Of a DNA stretch of 64,000 bases, positions 1 through 10,700 are shown piece by piece. The notes under the pieces were generated by a model. That model ran no database searches. It was given only the letters and a program-made list of their open reading frames with translations, and was not told the origin of the DNA. A program made the translations under genes and the position numbers. How positions within the stretch are numbered: position 1 is the first letter of the stretch; each line of letters opens with the position of its first letter. Origin of the DNA: Pseudomonas sp. SG20056 (lineage in GTDB: Bacteria > Pseudomonadota > Gammaproteobacteria > Pseudomonadales > Pseudomonadaceae); contig NZ_CP134499.1 of assembly GCF_031764535.1 (NCBI RefSeq), positions 1,426,001 through 1,490,000 of the forward strand. The letters run 5' to 3'.

Positions 1-3000
1 GTCATCGTTGGCATCGGTGGCGATGGTCACGGTCGGTGCGGCGGTGGCGGTGGTGTCGCCGACCACGGCGCTGTCCGAGCCCGGTGCCGAGGTGTTGCCG
101 GCGGCATCGGTGACGGTGGCGGTGGCGCTGACGGTCTGGCCATCGGCCGGACGGGCCACATCAAAGGTCACGCCATTGGTGATCTGCGCCTGGGTCAGCA
201 CGATCGGGGCCTGGGCCACGCCGTTGAGGCTGACGTTCAGGGTGTCGCCGACGGCGGCGCCGGTAGGCAGTGCCACGCTGACGGTCACGGTGGTGGCAGC
301 GCCCAGCTCAGTGTTGCTGAGGGTGCCGTCATCGTTGGCATCGGTGGCGATGGTCACGGTCGGTGCGGCAGTGGCGGTGGTGTCGCCGACCACGGCGCTG
401 TCCGAGCCCGGTGCCGAGGTGTTGCCAGCGGCATCGGTGACGGTGGCGGTGGCGCTGACGGTCTGGCCATCGGCCGGACGGGCCACATCAAAGGTCACGC
501 CATTGGTGATCTGCGCCTGGGTCAGCACGATCGGGGCCTGGGCCACGCCGTTGAGGCTGACGTTCAGGGTGTCGCCGACGGCGGCGCCGGTAGGCAGTGC
601 CACGCTGACGGTCACGGTGGTGGCAGCGCCCAGCTCAGTGTTGCTGAGGGTGCCGTCATCGTTGGCATCGGTGGCGATGGTCACGGTCGGTGCGGCAGTG
701 GCGGTGGTGTCGCCGACCACGGCGCTGTCCGAGCCCGGTGCCGAGGTGTTGCCGGCGGCATCGGTGACGGTGGCGGTGGCGCTGACGGTCTGGCCATCGG
801 CCGGACGGGCCACATCAAAGGTCACGCCATTGGTGATCTGCGCCTGGGTCAGCACGATCGGGGCCTGGGCCACGCCGTTGAGGCTGACGTTCAGGGTGTC
901 GCCGACGGCGGCGCCGGTAGGCAGTGCCACGCTGACGGTCACGGTGGTGGCAGCGCCCAGCTCAGTGTTGCTGAGGGTGCCGTCATCGTTGGCATCGGTG
1001 GCGATGGTCACGGTCGGTGCGGCAGTGGCGGTGGTGTCGCCGACCACGGCGCTGTCCGAGCCCGGTGCCGAGGTGTTGCCAGCGGCATCGGTGACGGTGG
1101 CGGTGGCGCTGACGGTCTGGCCATCGGCCGGACGGGCCACATCAAAGGTCACGCCATTGGTGATCTGCGCCTGGGTCAGCACGATCGGGGCCTGGGCCAC
1201 GCCGTTGAGGCTGACGTTCAGGGTGTCGCCGACGGCGGCGCCGGTAGGCAGTGCCACGCTGACGGTCACGGTGGTGGCAGCGCCCAGCTCAGTGTTGCTG
1301 AGGGTGCCGTCATCGTTGGCATCGGTGGCGATGGTCACGGTCGGTGCGGCGGTGGCGGTGGTGTCGCCGACCACGGCGCTGTCCGAGCCCGGTGCCGAGG
1401 TGTTGCCGGCGGCATCGGTGACGGTGGCGGTGGCGCTGACGGTCTGGCCATCGGCCGGACGGGCCACATCAAAGGTCACGCCATTGGTGATCTGCGCCTG
1501 GGTCAGCACGATCGGGGCCTGGGCCACGCCGTTGAGGCTGACGTTCAGGGTGTCGCCGACGGCGGCGCCGGTAGGCAGTGCCACGCTGACGGTCACGGTG
1601 GTGGCAGCGCCCAGCTCAGTGTTGCTGAGGGTGCCGTCATCGTTGGCATCGGTGGCGATGGTCACGGTCGGTGCGGCGGTGGCGGTGGTGTCGCCGACCA
1701 CGGCGCTGTCCGAGCCCGGTGCCGAGGTGTTGCCAGCGGCATCGGTGACGGTGGCGGTGGCGCTGACGGTCTGGCCATCGGCCGGACGGGCCACATCAAA
1801 GGTCACGCCATTGGTGATCTGCGCCTGGGTCAGCACGATCGGGGCCTGGGCCACGCCGTTGAGGCTGACGTTCAGGGTGTCGCCGACGGCGGCGCCGGTA
1901 GGCAGTGCCACGCTGACGGTCACGGTGGTGGCAGCGCCCAGCTCAGTGTTGCTGAGGGTGCCGTCATCGTTGGCATCGGTGGCGATGGTCACGGTCGGTG
2001 CGGCGGTGGCGGTGGTGTCGCCGACCACGGCGCTGTCCGAGCCCGGTGCCGAGGTGTTGCCGGCGGCATCGGTGACGGTGGCGGTGGCGCTGACGGTCTG
2101 GCCATCGGCCGGACGGGCCACATCAAAGGTCACGCCATTGGTGATCTGCGCCTGGGTCAGCACGATCGGGGCCTGGGCCACGCCGTTGAGGCTGACGTTC
2201 AGGGTGTCGCCGACGGCGGCGCCGGTAGGCAGTGCCACGCTGACGGTCACGGTGGTGGCAGCGCCCAGCTCAGTGTTGCTGAGGGTGCCGTCATCGTTGG
2301 CATCGGTGGCGATGGTCACGGTCGGTGCGGCGGTGGCGGTGGTGTCGCCGACCACGGCGCTGTCCGAGCCCGGTGCCGAGGTGTTGCCAGCGGCATCGGT
2401 GACGGTGGCGGTGGCGCTGACGGTCTGGCCATCGGCCGGACGGGCCACATCAAAGGTCACGCCATTGGTGATCTGCGCCTGGGTCAGCACGATCGGGGCC
2501 TGGGCCACGCCGTTGAGGCTGACGTTCAGGGTGTCGCCGACGGCGGCGCCGGTAGGCAGTGCCACGCTGACGGTCACGGTGGTGGCAGCGCCCAGCTCAG
2601 TGTTGCTGAGGGTGCCGTCATCGTTGGCATCGGTGGCGATGGTCACGGTCGGTGCGGCGGTGGCGGTGGTGTCGCCGACCACGGCGCTGTCCGAGCCCGG
2701 TGCCGAGGTGTTGCCGGCGGCATCGGTGACGGTGGCGGTGGCGCTGACGGTCTGGCCATCGGCCGGACGGGCCACATCAAAGGTCACGCCATTGGTGATC
2801 TGCGCCTGGGTCAGCACGATCGGGGCCTGGGCCACGCCGTTGAGGCTGACGTTCAGGGTGTCGCCGACGGCGGCGCCGGTAGGCAGTGCCACGCTGACGG
2901 TCACGGTGGTGGCAGCGCCCAGCTCAGTGTTGCTGAGGGTGCCGTCATCGTTGGCATCGGTGGCGATGGTCACGGTCGGTGCGGCGGTGGCGGTGGTGTC

Positions 3001-4713
3001 GCCGACCACGGCGCTGTCCGAGCCCGGTGCCGAGGTGTTGCCAGCGGCATCGGTGACGGTGGCGGTGGCGCTGACGGTCTGGCCATCGGCCGGACGGGCC
3101 ACATCAAAGGTCACGCCATTGGTGATCTGCGCCTGGGTCAGCACGATCGGGGCCTGGGCCACGCCGTTGAGGCTGACGTTCAGGGTGTCGCCGACGGCGG
3201 CGCCGGTAGGCAGTGCCACGCTGACGGTCACGGTGGTGGCAGCGCCCAGCTCAGTGTTGCTGAGGGTGCCGTCATCGTTGGCATCGGTGGCGATGGTCAC
3301 GGTCGGTGCGGCAGTGGCGGTGGTGTCGCCGACCACGGCGCTGTCCGAGCCCGGTGCCGAGGTGTTGCCGGCGGCATCGGTGACGGTGGCGGTGGCGCTG
3401 ACGGTCTGGCCATCGGCCGGACGGGCCACATCAAAGGTCACGCCATTGGTGATCTGCGCCTGGGTCAGCACGATCGGGGCCTGGGCCACGCCGTTGAGGC
3501 TGACGTTCAGGGTGTCGCCGACGGCGGCGCCGGTAGGCAGTGCCACGCTGACGGTCACGGTGGTGGCAGCGCCCAGCTCAGTGTTGCTGAGGGTGCCGTC
3601 ATCGTTGGCATCGGTGGCGATGGTCACGGTCGGTGCGGCAGTGGCGGTGGTGTCGCCGACCACGGCGCTGTCCGAGCCCGGTGCCGAGGTGTTGCCAGCG
3701 GCATCGGTGACGGTGGCGGTGGCGCTGACGGTCTGGCCATCGGCCGGACGGGCCACATCAAAGGTCACGCCATTGGTGATCTGCGCCTGGGTCAGCACGA
3801 TCGGGGCCTGGGCCACGCCGTTGAGGCTGACGTTCAGGGTGTCGCCGACGGCGGCGCCGGTAGGCAGTGCCACGCTGACGGTCACGGTGGTGGCAGCGCC
3901 CAGCTCAGTGTTGCTGAGGGTGCCGTCATCGTTGGCATCGGTGGCGATGGTCACGGTCGGTGCGGCGGTGGCGGTGGTGTCGCCGACCACGGCGCTGTCC
4001 GAGCCCGGTGCCGAGGTGTTGCCGGCGGCATCGGTGACGGTGGCGGTGGCGCTGACGGTCTGGCCATCGGCCGGACGGGCCACATCAAAGGTCACGCCAT
4101 TGGTGATCTGCGCCTGGGTCAGCACGATCGGGGCCTGGGCCACGCCGTTGAGGCTGACGTTCAGGGTGTCGCCGACGGCGGCGCCGGTAGGCAGTGCCAC
4201 GCTGACGGTCACGGTGGTGGCAGCGCCCAGCTCAGTGTTGCTGAGGGTGCCGTCATCGTTGGCATCGGTGGCGATGGTCACGGTCGGTGCGGCGGTGGCG
4301 GTGGTGTCGCCGACCACGGCGCTGTCCGAGCCCGGTGCCGAGGTGTTGCCAGCGGCATCGGTGACGGTGGCGGTGGCGCTGACGGTCTGGCCATCGGCCG
4401 GACGGGCCACATCAAAGGTCACGCCATTGGTGATCTGCGCCTGGGTCAGCACGATCGGGGCCTGGGCCACGCCGTTGAGGCTGACGTTCAGGGTGTCGCC
4501 GACGGCGGCGCCGGTAGGCAGTGCCACGCTGACGGTCACGGTGGTGGCAGCGCCCAGCTCAGTGTTGCTGAGGGTGCCGTCATCGTTGGCATCGGTGGCG
4601 ATGGTCACGGTCGGTGCGGCAGTGGCGGTGGTGTCGCCGACCACGGCGCTGTCCGAGCCCGGTGCCGAGGTGTTGCCGGCGGCATCGGTGACGGTGGCGG
4701 TGGCGCTGACGGT
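1..4713 (-). CDS. Giant LapA-type adhesin, downstream repeat part (out of frame with its N-terminal part; continues beyond the left edge)
   Basis: This stretch encodes only further copies of the 109-residue repeat, about 14 units, and stays open to the first base of the window. It has no start codon of its own and no end in view, so the C-terminal part expected of this family (calcium-binding RTX repeats and the type I secretion signal) must lie further left. It belongs to the same gene as the CDS starting at 10901, but a 23-bp tandem duplication at 4692-4737 shifts the frame. If the duplication is an assembly error, both parts are one continuous protein of more than 3,600 residues. If it is real, this part is not translated from the normal start. 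Variants between copies are almost all silent, which argues that the protein sequence has been under selection until very recently. Confidence 0.75.
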
Positions 4714-7700
4714 CCGGTGGCGGTGGCGCTGACGGTCTGGCCATCGGCCGGACGGGCCACATCAAAGGTCACGCCATTGGTGATCTGCGCCTGGGTCAGC
4801 ACGATCGGGGCCTGGGCCACGCCGTTGAGGCTGACGTTCAGGGTGTCGCCGACGGCGGCGCCGGTAGGCAGTGCCACGCTGACGGTCACGGTGGTGGCAG
4901 CGCCCAGCTCAGTGTTGCTGAGGGTGCCGTCATCGTTGGCATCGGTGGCGATGGTCACGGTCGGTGCGGCAGTGGCGGTGGTGTCGCCGACCACGGCGCT
5001 GTCCGAGCCCGGTGCCGAGGTGTTGCCGGCGGCATCGGTGACGGTGGCGGTGGCGCTGACGGTCTGGCCATCGGCCGGACGGGCCACATCAAAGGTCACG
5101 CCATTGGTGATCTGCGCCTGGGTCAGCACGATCGGGGCCTGGGCCACGCCGTTGAGGCTGACGTTCAGGGTGTCGCCGACGGCGGCGCCGGCGGGCAGTG
5201 CCACGCTGACGGTCACGGTGGTGGCAGCGCCCAGCTCAGTGTTGCTGAGGGTGCCGTCATCGTTGGCATCGGTGGCGATGGTCACGGTCGGTGCGGCGGT
5301 GGCGGTGGTGTCGCCGACCACGGCGCTGTCCGAGCCCGGTGCCGAGGTGTTGCCGGCGGCATCGGTGACGGTGGCGGTGGCGCTGACGGTCTGGCCATCG
5401 GCCGGACGGGCCACATCAAAGGTCACGCCATTGGTGATCTGCGCCTGGGTCAGCACGATCGGGGCCTGGGCCACGCCGTTGAGGCTGACGTTCAGGGTGT
5501 CGCCGACGGCGGCGCCGGTAGGCAGTGCCACGCTGACGGTCACGGTGGTGGCAGCGCCCAGCTCAGTGTTGCTGAGGGTGCCGTCATCGTTGGCATCGGT
5601 GGCGATGGTCACGGTCGGTGCGGCGGTGGCGGTGGTGTCGCCGACCACGGCGCTGTCCGAGCCCGGTGCCGAGGTGTTGCCGGCGGCATCGGTGACGGTG
5701 GCGGTGGCGCTGACGGTCTGGCCATCGGCCGGACGGGCCACATCAAAGGTCACGCCATTGGTGATCTGCGCCTGGGTCAGCACGATCGGGGCCTGGGCCA
5801 CGCCGTTGAGGCTGACGTTCAGGGTGTCGCCGACGGCGGCGCCGGTAGGCAGTGCCACGCTGACGGTCACGGTGGTGGCAGCGCCCAGCTCAGTGTTGCT
5901 GAGGGTGCCGTCATCGTTGGCATCGGTGGCGATGGTCACGGTCGGTGCGGCGGTGGCGGTGGTGTCGCCGACCACGGCGCTGTCCGAGCCCGGTGCCGAG
6001 GTGTTGCCAGCGGCATCGGTGACGGTGGCGGTGGCGCTGACGGTCTGGCCATCGGCCGGACGGGCCACATCAAAGGTCACGCCATTGGTGATCTGCGCCT
6101 GGGTCAGCACGATCGGGGCCTGGGCCACGCCGTTGAGGCTGACGTTCAGGGTGTCGCCGACGGCGGCGCCGGTAGGCAGTGCCACGCTGACGGTCACGGT
6201 GGTGGCAGCGCCCAGCTCAGTGTTGCTGAGGGTGCCGTCATCGTTGGCATCGGTGGCGATGGTCACGGTCGGTGCGGCAGTGGCGGTGGTGTCGCCGACC
6301 ACGGCGCTGTCCGAGCCCGGTGCCGAGGTGTTGCCGGCGGCATCGGTGACGGTGGCGGTGGCGCTGACGGTCTGGCCATCGGCCGGACGGGCCACATCAA
6401 AGGTCACGCCATTGGTGATCTGCGCCTGGGTCAGCACGATCGGGGCCTGGGCCACGCCGTTGAGGCTGACGTTCAGGGTGTCGCCGACGGCGGCGCCGGT
6501 AGGCAGTGCCACGCTGACGGTCACGGTGGTGGCAGCGCCCAGCTCAGTGTTGCTGAGGGTGCCGTCATCGTTGGCATCGGTGGCGATGGTCACGGTCGGT
6601 GCGGCAGTGGCGGTGGTGTCGCCGACCACGGCGCTGTCCGAGCCCGGTGCCGAGGTGTTGCCAGCGGCATCGGTGACGGTGGCGGTGGCGCTGACGGTCT
6701 GGCCATCGGCCGGACGGGCCACATCAAAGGTCACGCCATTGGTGATCTGCGCCTGGGTCAGCACGATCGGGGCCTGGGCCACGCCGTTGAGGCTGACGTT
6801 CAGGGTGTCGCCGACGGCGGCGCCGGTAGGCAGTGCCACGCTGACGGTCACGGTGGTGGCAGCGCCCAGCTCAGTGTTGCTGAGGGTGCCGTCATCGTTG
6901 GCATCGGTGGCGATGGTCACGGTCGGTGCGGCGGTGGCGGTGGTGTCGCCGACCACGGCGCTGTCCGAGCCCGGTGCCGAGGTGTTGCCGGCGGCATCGG
7001 TGACGGTGGCGGTGGCGCTGACGGTCTGGCCATCGGCCGGACGGGCCACATCAAAGGTCACGCCATTGGTGATCTGCGCCTGGGTCAGCACGATCGGGGC
7101 CTGGGCCACGCCGTTGAGGCTGACGTTCAGGGTGTCGCCGACGGCGGCGCCGGTAGGCAGTGCCACGCTGACGGTCACGGTGGTGGCAGCGCCCAGCTCA
7201 GTGTTGCTGAGGGTGCCGTCATCGTTGGCATCGGTGGCGATGGTCACGGTCGGTGCGGCAGTGGCGGTGGTGTCGCCGACCACGGCGCTGTCCGAGCCCG
7301 GTGCCGAGGTGTTGCCGGCGGCATCGGTGACGGTGGCGGTGGCGCTGACGGTCTGGCCATCGGCCGGACGGGCCACATCAAAGGTCACGCCATTGGTGAT
7401 CTGCGCCTGGGTCAGCACGATCGGGGCCTGGGCCACGCCGTTGAGGCTGACGTTCAGGGTGTCGCCGACGGCGGCGCCGGCGGGCAGTGCCACGCTGACG
7501 GTCACGGTGGTGGCAGCGCCCAGCTCAGTGTTGCTGAGGGTGCCGTCATCGTTGGCATCGGTGGCGATGGTCACGGTCGGTGCGGCGGTGGCGGTGGTGT
7601 CGCCGACCACGGCGCTGTCCGAGCCCGGTGCCGAGGTGTTGCCGGCGGCATCGGTGACGGTGGCGGTGGCGCTGACGGTCTGGCCATCGGCCGGACGGGC

Positions 7701-10700
7701 CACATCAAAGGTCACGCCATTGGTGATCTGCGCCTGGGTCAGCACGATCGGGGCCTGGGCCACGCCGTTGAGGCTGACGTTCAGGGTGTCGCCGACGGCG
7801 GCGCCGGTAGGCAGTGCCACGCTGACGGTCACGGTGGTGGCAGCGCCCAGCTCAGTGTTGCTGAGGGTGCCGTCATCGTTGGCATCGGTGGCGATGGTCA
7901 CGGTCGGTGCGGCGGTGGCGGTGGTGTCGCCGACCACGGCGCTGTCCGAGCCCGGTGCCGAGGTGTTGCCAGCGGCATCGGTGACGGTGGCGGTGGCGCT
8001 GACGGTCTGGCCATCGGCCGGACGGGCCACATCAAAGGTCACGCCATTGGTGATCTGCGCCTGGGTCAGCACGATCGGGGCCTGGGCCACGCCGTTGAGG
8101 CTGACGTTCAGGGTGTCGCCGACGGCGGCGCCGGTAGGCAGTGCCACGCTGACGGTCACGGTGGTGGCAGCGCCCAGCTCAGTGTTGCTGAGGGTGCCGT
8201 CATCGTTGGCATCGGTGGCGATGGTCACGGTCGGTGCGGCAGTGGCGGTGGTGTCGCCGACCACGGCGCTGTCCGAGCCCGGTGCCGAGGTGTTGCCGGC
8301 GGCATCGGTGACGGTGGCGGTGGCGCTGACGGTCTGGCCATCGGCCGGACGGGCCACATCAAAGGTCACGCCATTGGTGATCTGCGCCTGGGTCAGCACG
8401 ATCGGGGCCTGGGCCACGCCGTTGAGGCTGACGTTCAGGGTGTCGCCGACGGCGGCGCCGGTAGGCAGTGCCACGCTGACGGTCACGGTGGTGGCAGCGC
8501 CCAGCTCAGTGTTGCTGAGGGTGCCGTCATCGTTGGCATCGGTGGCGATGGTCACGGTCGGTGCGGCAGTGGCGGTGGTGTCGCCGACCACGGCGCTGTC
8601 CGAGCCCGGTGCCGAGGTGTTGCCGGCGGCATCGGTGACGGTGGCGGTGGCGCTGACGGTCTGGCCATCGGCCGGACGGGCCACATCAAAGGTCACGCCA
8701 TTGGTGATCTGCGCCTGGGTCAGCACGATCGGGGCCTGGGCCACGCCGTTGAGGCTGACGTTCAGGGTGTCGCCGACGGCGGCGCCGGCGGGCAGTGCCA
8801 CGCTGACGGTCACGGTGGTGGCAGCGCCCAGCTCAGTGTTGCTGAGGGTGCCGTCATCGTTGGCATCGGTGGCGATGGTCACGGTCGGTGCGGCGGTGGC
8901 GGTGGTGTCGCCGACCACGGCGCTGTCCGAGCCCGGTGCCGAGGTGTTGCCGGCGGCATCGGTGACGGTGGCGGTGGCGCTGACGGTCTGGCCATCGGCC
9001 GGACGGGCCACATCAAAGGTCACGCCATTGGTGATCTGCGCCTGGGTCAGCACGATCGGGGCCTGGGCCACGCCGTTGAGGCTGACGTTCAGGGTGTCGC
9101 CGACGGCGGCGCCGGTAGGCAGTGCCACGCTGACGGTCACGGTGGTGGCAGCGCCCAGCTCAGTGTTGCTGAGGGTGCCGTCATCGTTGGCATCGGTGGC
9201 GATGGTCACGGTCGGTGCGGCGGTGGCGGTGGTGTCGCCGACCACGGCGCTGTCCGAGCCCGGTGCCGAGGTGTTGCCGGCGGCATCGGTGACGGTGGCG
9301 GTGGCGCTGACGGTCTGGCCATCGGCCGGACGGGCCACATCAAAGGTCACGCCATTGGTGATCTGCGCCTGGGTCAGCACGATCGGGGCCTGGGCCACGC
9401 CGTTGAGGCTGACGTTCAGGGTGTCGCCGACGGCGGCGCCGGTAGGCAGTGCCACGCTGACGGTCACGGTGGTGGCAGCGCCCAGCTCAGTGTTGCTGAG
9501 GGTGCCGTCATCGTTGGCATCGGTGGCGATGGTCACGGTCGGTGCGGCAGTGGCGGTGGTGTCGCCGACCACGGCGCTGTCCGAGCCCGGTGCCGAGGTG
9601 TTGCCAGCGGCATCGGTGACGGTGGCGGTGGCGCTGACGGTCTGGCCATCGGCCGGACGGGCCACATCAAAGGTCACGCCATTGGTGATCTGCGCCTGGG
9701 TCAGTACGATCGGGGCCTGGGCCACGCCGTTGAGGCTGACGTTCAGGGTGTCGCCGACGGCGGCGCCGGCAGGCAGTGCCACGCTGACGGTCACGGTGGT
9801 GGCAGCGCCCAGCTCAGTGTTGCTGAGGGTGCCGTCATCGTTGGCATCGGTGGCGATGGTCACGGTCGGTGCGGCTACCTGAGTATCAAGCGTAAAGGTC
9901 AGGCTGGTGGGTGCCGAGGTGTTGCCGGCGACATCAGTCTGACGCACCTGAATGGTGTTGCTGCCTTCTACAGCGATCGGTGCAGTGGTGCTCCAGGTGG
10001 TGCCGTCAGTGCTGTACTCGACGGTCGCGCCTGGCTCGGTGCCGCTGACGATGTAGCTGCCATCGTTACTGATCAGGTCGCCGGCCACACCGCTGTCGGT
10101 TGTGAGGGCGAGGGTGGGCGCTGCAATCTGAGTGTCGAGGGTGAAGGTCAGCGATGTTGAGGGTGATGTGTTGCCAGTAGTATCTGTTTGTCGAACCGAG
10201 ACGGTGTTGCTGCCTTCGTTTGGCGTGAATACAGTGCCCCAGGTCGCTCCGCCATCGGTGCTGTATTCGACCAATGCTCCGGGCTCGACACCGCCAATTA
10301 TCAGCGAGCCATTATTCGTGATGAGGTCAGTGCTACTGGCGCCGCTATCGTTGGCCAATACCATACTGGGTGCGCCCGGGGCGGTGGTATCCAGGTTGGC
10401 GTTTGCGACAGTTGTTTGGTCTGTTTGTTCACCCACACCGAACAGCTCGTTCTGACCAGCACTGTTCAGGCCGCTGTTAGAAGTTTCAAAACCGATAGTC
10501 GCCTCAAGCTGCTGGCCAGTTTCCCCCAACAGTACAAAACTATGCCCGCCGCCCGCTGCGCCGCCCGCTGCGCCGCCGGAGCCTGGACCAGCCGCCGGAG
10601 CTTCGAGGTCGACGGTGGGGTCGAAGCCGGCAGCCAGGGCTTGCTCGAGGCCGTGGCTCGGCTCAGCTTTATCGTCCTCAGCTTGAGCCGCGCTGGGCGC

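Larger units (their letters stand above)
1..9873. repeat. Tandem 327-bp repeats (30 full copies and the edge of another) within the adhesin gene
   Basis: The sequence repeats every 327 bp. Copies begin (plus-strand view) at 1, 328, 655 and so on to 4579, and after a 23-bp insertion at 4929, 5256 and so on to 9834. Copies differ at only a few positions: G/A at position 100 of the unit, G/A in the GCGGCGGTGG segment, and the GGTAGG/GGCGGG/GGCAGG segment that makes one residue Thr or Ala. In the left block of 15 copies, the base at position 100 + 327k alternates strictly G, A, G, A, which reveals a 654-bp two-copy period. Near-identity over 10 kb points to recent expansion or continuing homogenisation. 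Confidence 0.97.

Noticed and set aside
1..9873. CRISPR-like appearance of a long regular array
   Set aside because: The period is 327 bp with no unique spacers; it is a protein-coding tandem repeat.
8..9882. Two very long plus-strand ORFs (8-4732 and 4717-9882) made of a perfect repeat
   Set aside because: They are mirror frames of the adhesin repeat. The minus-strand reading gives a recognisable LapA N-terminus, Ig-like and EF-hand motifs; the plus-strand one has no start context or family.
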